NCBI RefSeq assembly: GCF_900109175.1 | Contig: NZ_FNZE01000022.1 | Coordinates: 1-61,387, forward strand | Direction of reading: 5' to 3' | DNA length: 61,387 bases | Source of the DNA: Pseudomonas linyingensis | Lineage (GTDB): Bacteria > Pseudomonadota > Gammaproteobacteria > Pseudomonadales > Pseudomonadaceae | In this document: positions 52,809 to 61,387 of the stretch, piece after piece | How positions within the stretch are numbered: the stretch's first letter is position 1 | Layout of the letters: each line of letters opens with the position of its first letter | Made by a program: the position numbers and the translations under genes | Notes under the pieces: generated by a model | Told to the model about the DNA's origin: nothing | Seen by the model: the letters and a program-made list of their open reading frames with translations, nothing else | Database searches by the model: none

Positions 52809-53784
52809 GGCTGCCGCTCCGGGGTGTAGACGTCGGTCAGCAGCGACTCGACCGGCTCCAGGCTGCCGGCCTCGGCGCAGGCCACCGCCGCCTCCACCTC
52901 GGAAGCCGCCTCGGCCTCCAGCGCCGCCACGCCGCTCGCGTCGAGCAGGCCGTCGGCGATCAGCCGCGCGGCGTAGCCCTTGATCGGATCGCGCTGGCGC
53001 CAGGACTCCACCTCGGCCTTGTCGCGGTACAGCTCGGGGTCGAACATCGAGTGGGCGCGGAAGCGGTAGGTCTGGTACTCGAGGAACACCGGGCCGTGGC
53101 CGGCGCGCACCTGCTTGGCGGCCAGGCGGGTGGCCTGGTGCACGGCGACCACGTCCATGCCGTCCACCGCGCGGGCCGGCACCCCAAAGGCCGCGGCCTT
53201 GGCGGCCAGGTCGGTCTGCGCCTGGGCGCGGGACAGCGCGGTGCCCATGGCGTAGAGGTTGTTCTCGCAGCAGAACAGCACCGGCAGCCGCCACAGCGCG
53301 GCCAGATTGAGCGACTCGGCGGCGGCGCCCTCGGCCATCGCGCCGTCGCCGAAGAAGCAGGCAGTGACCCGCCTGCCGCCCTGCATGCGCTCGGCCAGCG
53401 CCAGACCGACCGCCAGCGGCAGGCCGCCGGCGACTATGGCGTTGCCGCCGAGAAAGCGCGTGGCGGCGTCGAACAGGTGCATGGAGCCGCCGCGGCCGTG
53501 GCAGCAGCCCTCCAGCCGGCCGTACATCTCGGCCATGATCGCGTCCATCGGCACGCCCCACAGCAGCGCGTGGCCGTGCTCGCGGTAGGTGGCGACCACC
53601 GCGTCCCCGGCTTCCAGCGCGTGCAGCGCGCCGGTGGCCACCGCCTCCTCGCCGATGTACAGGTGCAGGAAGCCGCGGATCCTGCCCTCGCCGTACAGCT
53701 CGGCGGCGCGCTCCTCCATCCGGCGGATGCGCAGCATGTCGCGCAGCAGGGTGACGGCGAACTCGGCCGGGTAGGGCACCGAAC

Positions 53785-53788
<4 letters not shown>
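52805..53788 (-). CDS. 2-oxoacid dehydrogenase E1 component, alpha subunit
   Basis: A 327-residue TPP-binding subunit. The metal/TPP motif is GDG at 147-149 through NN at 176-177. [11 protein letters not shown] near 97-107 carries the conserved histidine and regulatory loop, and [10 protein letters not shown] lies near the end. It is of PdhA/AcoA size. It overlaps the ligase gene upstream by four bases, so all five genes of this set are tightly coupled. Confidence 0.94.
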
Positions 53789-55545
<1,757 letters not shown>

Positions 55546-55549
55546 GGCG

Positions 55550-57175
<1,626 letters not shown>

Positions 57176-57329
57176 GGTGGCGCCCTCCATCGTCGTCGTG
57201 GGGCGGCAGCCATGGGGGTGGACAGGATCGGCTCGCCGCCGGAGTCCTTTCAGCGTAGCGAGGGGGCGACGAGTTCGCCGGGCCGTTCGGCCTTCGCGAG
57301 GGAGCATGGTGCGCCGTGCGCACCATGGC

Positions 57330-57532
57330 TCAGACGTCGACCGCCGCCTGGGTCAGTCACCGGCTGTCCGCCTGTTGCGCGACCTTCAGCTCGCTGAACG
57401 ACACACCCTTGGTTTGCGCCGCCGGCTGGTGGCGCTCCACGGTGGTGCCGCGCCGGCGAAGGCCTCTGTCAGCGTGGCCCCGGTACCGTGCCCGTCGATG
57501 TCGACTTCGTGGGGGACGGTTTGCGAGTGCAT
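57330..57532 (-). pseudogene. Archease remnant with an internal deletion
   Basis: The first 28 or so codons from ATG 57532 (SQTVPHEVDIDGHGTG, EAFAGAA) match the archease encoded at 60921. The last 35 codons down to TGA at 57330 (KGVSFSELKVAQQAD..., AVDV end) match its C-terminus. The middle is missing: 203 bases remain of 414, so 211 are lost and the frame is shifted. The similarity continues past the stop for about 80 bases, as at the intact copy, so this is one arm of a duplication. Confidence 0.85.
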
Positions 57533-57570
57533 GGGGATGGCCCGCTGCTGGCTGCAGCCGATCACCATGA

Positions 57571-58377
57571 TCACGGCGCCAAGTGGTGGTTGCCGATATT
57601 TGAGTAGTCGTAGGTAAAGACGATCCGCGGGTCCGCCCGGATCAGCCGTTCATCCTTGCCGGCGTAATGCAGCCGGCTGAGCAGGTCCTTGATGAGGTTG
57701 AGTCGCGCCAGGCGTTTGTTGTCGGCGTGTACCAGCGTCCACGGTGCTGTCGGGGTATGCGTGCGCGCCAGCATTTCGTTGCGGGCCTGGCTATAGGCCC
57801 GCCACTGCTTGAGCGCCTGGTCGTCGATCGGGCTGGTTTTCCATTGCTTGAGCGGGTCCGACCTGCGGTCCGCTAGGCGTTTCTTCTGCTCGATCTTGCT
57901 GATGTCGAGATAGTACTTGAGGAGCTTCACGCCGGAGCGGACCAGCATGTTCTCGAACTCCTGGACCGAGCCCATGAACTCCTCGTATTCGGCTGTGGTA
58001 CAAAAGCCCATCACCCGCTCTACACCGGCACGGTTGTACCAACTGCGGTTGAACAGCACGAGTTCCTGGGCGGTCGGCAAATGAGGCACATAACGCTGGA
58101 AGTACCATGACGAACGGTCGCGATCGGAGGGTTTGCCGAGGGCGACGACGCGAGTTTCGCGCGGGCTCAGATGCTGGATGATGCGCTTGATCGTGCCGTC
58201 TTTGCCGGCCGCATCGCGGCCTTCGAGGATGATCAGGATCTTGTCGTTGCATCTGATGAAGTGCCGCTGCAGCTTGACCAGTTCGACCTGCAGGCTGCGC
58301 AGGGTCTTCTTGTAGGCCTTTTTCGAGGGCGGGTGCACGTCCCCGCTCGATTCCGGTCGTTCGCCTTGCTTGCCCAT
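57571..58377 (-). CDS. ppk2: Polyphosphate kinase 2 (PPK2)
   Basis: A 268-residue PPK2 enzyme that transfers phosphate between polyphosphate and nucleotides. The Walker A motif is EGRDAAGKDG near residues 52-61. WYFQRYVPHLPTAQELVLFNRSWYNRAGVERVMGFC is the PPK2 core with the Walker B Asp replaced by Asn (FNRSWYN instead of FDRSWYN). The lid region DPLKQWKTSPIDD follows. Single-domain class I or III type. It lies between SulP and the archease remnant. Confidence 0.93.
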   Translation of the reverse strand: MGKQGERPESSGDVHPPSKKAYKKTLRSLQVELVKLQRHFIRCNDKILIILEGRDAAGKDGTIKRIIQHLSPRETRVVALGKPSDRDRSSWYFQRYVPHLPTAQELVLFNRSWYNRAGVERVMGFCTTAEYEEFMGSVQEFENMLVRSGVKLLKYYLDISKIEQKKRLADRRSDPLKQWKTSPIDDQALKQWRAYSQARNEMLARTHTPTAPWTLVHADNKRLARLNLIKDLLSRLHYAGKDERLIRADPRIVFTYDYSNIGNHHLAP

Positions 58378-58528
58378 ATGCCTGCCTCACCCACTGCCGC
58401 GGCAGACCATGGGTGTTGTGTCGCCCATTGGTTGCAGCCGCCTGTCATGCTAGTTAAGTTCAAGATAGCCGGGCGTGGAAAAAGGCGCGCGTGGGCATGG
58501 GTAATCGCCCAGCCGCCTCGCCAGGGGA

Positions 58529-60250
58529 TCATGCCTCCCCGGCGTCGCCACCCGGCTGCTGGGCCAGGAAGGCCTTGGCCGCCTTGCGCATGGTCGGGAA
58601 GTACAGGGTGTCATCGGCCTTGAGCGCATGCGCCTTGCGCCATTCCATGAGTTCCTGGTAACGCCCGGCGACTACCAGCTGGATGCCCTTCTGGCGCAGC
58701 GTGGCCTTCAGGTCCTCCAGCGCCAGGTAGCCGGTCACATCCATCTGCGTCACCGGCATGGCATCCAGCACCAGCCAGCGCAGGTCCTCGCCGGCCCGCT
58801 CGATGGCGTGCTGCACTTGCTGTTTGAAGTAGGCGGCATTGAAGAACACCACCGGCGCATTGAAGCGCAGCAGCAGCAGGCCGGGGTGGGTGGTTGCCTC
58901 CGGATGGGCCGCCACGGGATGGAAGCCGGACATGCCGGGCAGCTTGCCCAGCACATCGACCCGCGGCCGCGAGGAGAGCCTGACGAAGCGGATCAGCGAG
59001 AGGGCGAGCACCACCAGGATCGCCTTGATGGCGCCCACCCAGATCACGCCGAGGGTGGCCAGCATCGCCAAGGCGAACTCGACCCGGCTGAAGCGGAACA
59101 GCAGTGCCAGGGCCCGCAGATCGATCAGCGATATCGATGCCATGATCAGCACCGCGGCCAGCGCCGCGATCGGCACGAAGCGCAGGGGTTCGCTGAGGAA
59201 CACCAGCACCAGTCCAATGGCCAGCGCCGCTATGACGCCGGTCAGCTGGGTGCGGCCCCCCGCAGCGTCGCTCATTGCGGTCCGCGAGTCGGCACCGCTG
59301 ATGGCGAAACTCTGGGTGACCGCCGCCGCGATGTTGGCCGCGCCCAAGGCGGCGAACTCTCGGTCGGCATCGATATCGTAGTGGTTCTTGGCGGCGAAGC
59401 TGCGCGCCGTGAGCATCATGCTGGAGAAACTGACCAGCGCCAGCCCCATCGCTGCCGCCGCCAGCTCGTCGAACAGGTGCCAGGGAACGTGCGGCCAGCG
59501 CAGCTCCGGCAGGCCGGCGGGCACCGCGCCGATGACGGCCACCCCACGCTGATCGAGATTGAAGATAGCAACCACGGCTGCGGCGACCAGCAGCGCCAAC
59601 AGAGCGGCTGGCAGGCGCGGCAGCAGGCGCGGCGAGATCAGCAGCACGGCGAAGGCGCTCAGCCCGACCAGCAGGGTCGGCCAGTGGTAGTCGGCATACT
59701 GCTCGATCAGTTGCAGCGCAGCCGGCACAATGCCGGGCGCATCGACGGATACCCCGGCCAGCTTGCCCATCTGCCCGGCGAGAATGTGCAGGGACACCCC
59801 GTTGAGGAAACCGACCAGGATGGGCTTGGAGAGAAAGTCGGCCAGCGCCCCGAGGTGGATGAAGCTCGCCAGGATGCAGAGCACCCCGGTCAACCCGGCG
59901 AGGGCAACCGACAGCGAGAGATAGAGTTCGCCATCGCCGGCGGCGAGCGGAGCCAGTGCCGAGGCGACCAGCGCGCAGGTCGCCGCGTCCGGGCCGACGA
60001 TCAGCTGGCGCGAGGTGCCGAACAGGGCATAGGCCAGCAGCGGCAGGATGCTGGCATACAGGCCGACCACCGGGCTGAAGCCGGCGAGCTGGGCATATGC
60101 GACGCCGACCGGCAGGGCGACGGCGGCCACCGACACGCCAGCGACCAGGTCGCCCGGCAGATCGCGGCGCCGGTAGACGAGCAGCGCGGCGAGGCCGGGA
60201 GCCAGGCGCTTCATCCAGCGGGAGAAACGACCGTGCTGCGCTTTGCCCAT
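58529..60250 (-). CDS. SulP (SLC26) family anion permease with STAS domain
   Basis: A 573-residue transporter. About residues 20-430 form the 14-segment SulP membrane domain (LPVGVAYAQLAGFSPVVGLYASILPLLAYALFGTSRQL near the start). Residues about 455-560 are a cytoplasmic STAS domain (WLVLDAMPVTQMDVTGYLALEDL). Carries sulfate, bicarbonate or dicarboxylates; the substrate is not clear from sequence. It has 151 bases of leader before ppk2. Confidence 0.93.
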   Translation of the reverse strand: MGKAQHGRFSRWMKRLAPGLAALLVYRRRDLPGDLVAGVSVAAVALPVGVAYAQLAGFSPVVGLYASILPLLAYALFGTSRQLIVGPDAATCALVASALAPLAAGDGELYLSLSVALAGLTGVLCILASFIHLGALADFLSKPILVGFLNGVSLHILAGQMGKLAGVSVDAPGIVPAALQLIEQYADYHWPTLLVGLSAFAVLLISPRLLPRLPAALLALLVAAAVVAIFNLDQRGVAVIGAVPAGLPELRWPHVPWHLFDELAAAAMGLALVSFSSMMLTARSFAAKNHYDIDADREFAALGAANIAAAVTQSFAISGADSRTAMSDAAGGRTQLTGVIAALAIGLVLVFLSEPLRFVPIAALAAVLIMASISLIDLRALALLFRFSRVEFALAMLATLGVIWVGAIKAILVVLALSLIRFVRLSSRPRVDVLGKLPGMSGFHPVAAHPEATTHPGLLLLRFNAPVVFFNAAYFKQQVQHAIERAGEDLRWLVLDAMPVTQMDVTGYLALEDLKATLRQKGIQLVVAGRYQELMEWRKAHALKADDTLYFPTMRKAAKAFLAQQPGGDAGEA

Positions 60251-60389
60251 GCTGGAGTCCTATGCCTGAGGCCAGCAATCAGCGGCCGCTGGATAAACCG
60301 GATGCTACCTGGCAAGACAAGCCTGGACGCCCTCCCTTGTCGCTCCGCCGGCAGCCGCGCACGGAGGCGCCCACCATGCCTTGAGCAAA

Positions 60390-60507
60390 ATCAGGCCGTC
60401 GCCGGGATTTCTTCAGCGTAGCGAGAGGGAGGGAAGTTCGCCGGGCCGTCCGGCTGGTGCCTTCGCCTGCCTGCGGGAGAGGGGGAGATGGTTTCTGTGG
60501 CGACAGT
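60390..60507. repeat. Non-coding part of the archease duplication (right copy)
   Basis: TTTCAGCGTAGCGAG-like and AGTTCGCCGGGCCGT stretches beyond the archease stop recur at about 57247-57329 next to the archease remnant. Together with the genes they mark two direct copies about 3.1 kb apart that flank ppk2 and sulP. Confidence 0.7.
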
Positions 60508-60921
60508 TCAGACGTCGACCACCGCCTGCGCCAGCCACTGGCCGTCCGCCTGCTGGCACACCTTCAGCTCGCAGAACGACACCCCCTTGGCCTCCGCTGC
60601 CGGCTGGTGCCGCGCCACATCCACAGTCTCGCCCCAGGCGGTGGCGTGCAGGCGGGTACCGGTGATCTGCACCTTGAAGCGCGAGAACAGCAAGTGGCGG
60701 GTGGCCATGCGATAGATCAGCGCGTTCAGCCAGTCGACCAGCAGCAGCTCCACATCTGGGGCGTCACCGTCGATGGTCACCGACTGTTTCGGCACGACGG
60801 TGGCCGGGTCGCAGATCACCGCGGTCAACGCCAGTGCCGCGCCGGCGAAGGCCTCGTCCAACGTGGAGCCGGTGCCGCGCACGCCGATGTCGGCTTCGTG
60901 GGGGAAGGTTTGCGCGGGCAT
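60508..60921 (-). CDS. Archease, RtcB activator
   Basis: A 137-residue archease. HEADIGVRGTGSTLDEAFAGAALALTAV contains the metal-binding Asp of the family, and DAPDVELLLVDWLNALIYR is the conserved middle motif. In archaea and eukaryotes archease speeds RtcB guanylylation and turnover. It heads a run of minus-strand genes that ends with rtcB ten kilobases away, so the two probably work together. Start ATG 60921 has no strong ribosome site. Confidence 0.93.
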   Translation of the reverse strand: MPAQTFPHEADIGVRGTGSTLDEAFAGAALALTAVICDPATVVPKQSVTIDGDAPDVELLLVDWLNALIYRMATRHLLFSRFKVQITGTRLHATAWGETVDVARHQPAAEAKGVSFCELKVCQQADGQWLAQAVVDV

Positions 60922-61054
60922 GGGGTGGGCTGAGCGTGTGAGTGGTTTGGGTAGAGTAGCTGGGCAGAGGCTTGCTGGGTTGGGAGACTCTTTCCTGTTG
61001 ATGTTGCAGCCGCCGGCCCTCACGCGAAGTTCTGGAGCAAGTTGAACGGAGGTG

Positions 61055-61082
61055 TTGACAGCGTTTTTCAAGGCTGTATTAT
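61055..61082 (+). promoter_or_regulatory. rRNA operon promoter P1
   Basis: TTGACA at 61055-61060 and TATTAT at 61077-61082 are 16 bases apart, followed by a GC-rich discriminator (CGCCTCC), as in stringently controlled rRNA promoters. Confidence 0.8.
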
Positions 61083-61141
61083 TCGCCTCCTCGCTGCAGC
61101 GGCCTCCGGGTTACGGCAGCGAGAGAGTTACGCAAGTGGTT

Positions 61142-61197
61142 GAGTAGAAAAGAAAATTTCGAAAAACGCTTGACAGAATGCAAGGCTGCTGTAGAAT
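61142..61197 (+). promoter_or_regulatory. rRNA operon promoter P2 with UP-like element
   Basis: An A-rich stretch at 61142-61167 resembles an UP element. It is followed by TTGACA at 61170-61175 and TAGAAT at 61192-61197 (16-base spacer), then a GC-rich discriminator (TCGCGGCC). The CAAGGCTG before the -10 repeats that of P1. Confidence 0.8.
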
Positions 61198-61387
61198 TCG
61201 CGGCCTCGGTTGAGACGAAAGACTTGATCGAAACGCTCTTTAACAAGTTGAATCAAGCAATTCGTGTGGGTGCTTGTGAGATAAGACTGACAGTCGCAAG
61301 ATTATCAGCATCACAAGTAGTCTCGTGAATTCATGAGTTTATTTGCGATTGCTGAGCCAAGTTTAGGGTTTTCTCAAAACCCGCAAT
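61198..61387 (+). other. rRNA operon leader (antitermination and 16S processing region)
   Basis: GCTCTTTAACAA at 61235-61246 is a perfect boxA for the NusB/S10 antitermination complex. GTGTGGG near 61265 fits boxC. CTCGTGAATTCATGAG (61322-61337) and GGGTTTT-ctc-AAAACCC (61366-61382) form hairpins like those upstream of 16S rRNA in Pseudomonas, including the RNase III stem. The 16S gene should begin within tens of bases after the window. A 62-codon open frame here is not a gene. Confidence 0.85.

Noticed and set aside
57176..57240. Heat-shock (sigma-32) promoter before groEL
   Set aside because: A CCCCAT and a GCTGAAA occur but are about 30 bases apart, twice the required spacing.
61140..61328. 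62-codon frame at the right edge
   Set aside because: The region is an rRNA leader with promoter and boxA signals; the TTG start has no ribosome site.

Overview
The window reads as one contiguous stretch of a GC-rich (by eye about 65-68 % GC) Pseudomonas-type chromosome. Three things point there: a metNIQ / small lipoprotein / znuBC-zur-znuA block in the order I recall from Pseudomonas, dmp-type meta-cleavage genes, and a Pseudomonas-like rRNA operon leader at the right edge. I see no IS element, prophage, CRISPR array or tRNA.

Layout. 1-3036: tail of a catechol meta-cleavage operon (dmpF-G-H, then dmpI behind a strong internal hairpin terminator). 3127-6822: an orphan TRAP solute-binding protein divergent from a penicillin-acylase-type hydrolase, with a perfect inverted repeat between them. 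6850-15968: housekeeping and conserved genes (M48 protease with YjgN, DUF3087, a PAS-GGDEF-EAL protein, WrbA, an SpmA/SpmB-like fusion, an AraC/XylS-type regulator). 16244-19194: a second orphan TRAP binding protein, a class II aldolase and a ketopantoate-reductase-like dehydrogenase. A tandem direct repeat that looks like an XylS-type operator lies upstream of them.

19414-32810 is the most interesting metabolic region. A LysR regulator is followed by seven tightly spaced genes: Rieske oxygenase, aldehyde dehydrogenase, rubredoxin-FAD reductase fusion, DAO-type flavoprotein, cupin, MFS transporter and an M24-fold enzyme. A BCCT betaine/onium transporter, a 52-residue membrane peptide and an OprD-type porin come next. 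The M24 protein keeps the metal-ligand and active-site spacing I recall for the DMSP lyase DddP. The set looks like an uptake and breakdown system for a methylated onium compound, possibly DMSP or a betaine, that I cannot match to a described pathway.

32919-36353: a broken SDR gene and a large patatin-like lipase. 36477-42748: methionine ABC transporter, lipoprotein and the zinc uptake system with a clear Zur box. 42792-48829: small membrane and envelope genes, an alpha/beta hydrolase, and a MarR / membrane-fusion / DHA2 efflux operon.

48905-60921 is a second notable block with every gene on the minus strand: archease, SulP permease, PPK2, a deleted archease remnant, GroEL paralogue, acetyl-CoA-synthetase-like ligase, E1 alpha, E1 beta, E2, a small acyl carrier protein and RtcB. 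It joins RNA repair, protein folding, polyphosphate/nucleotide energy and an E3-less 2-oxoacid dehydrogenase. From 61055 to the end lies the promoter and antitermination leader of an rRNA operon whose 16S gene would start just outside the window.
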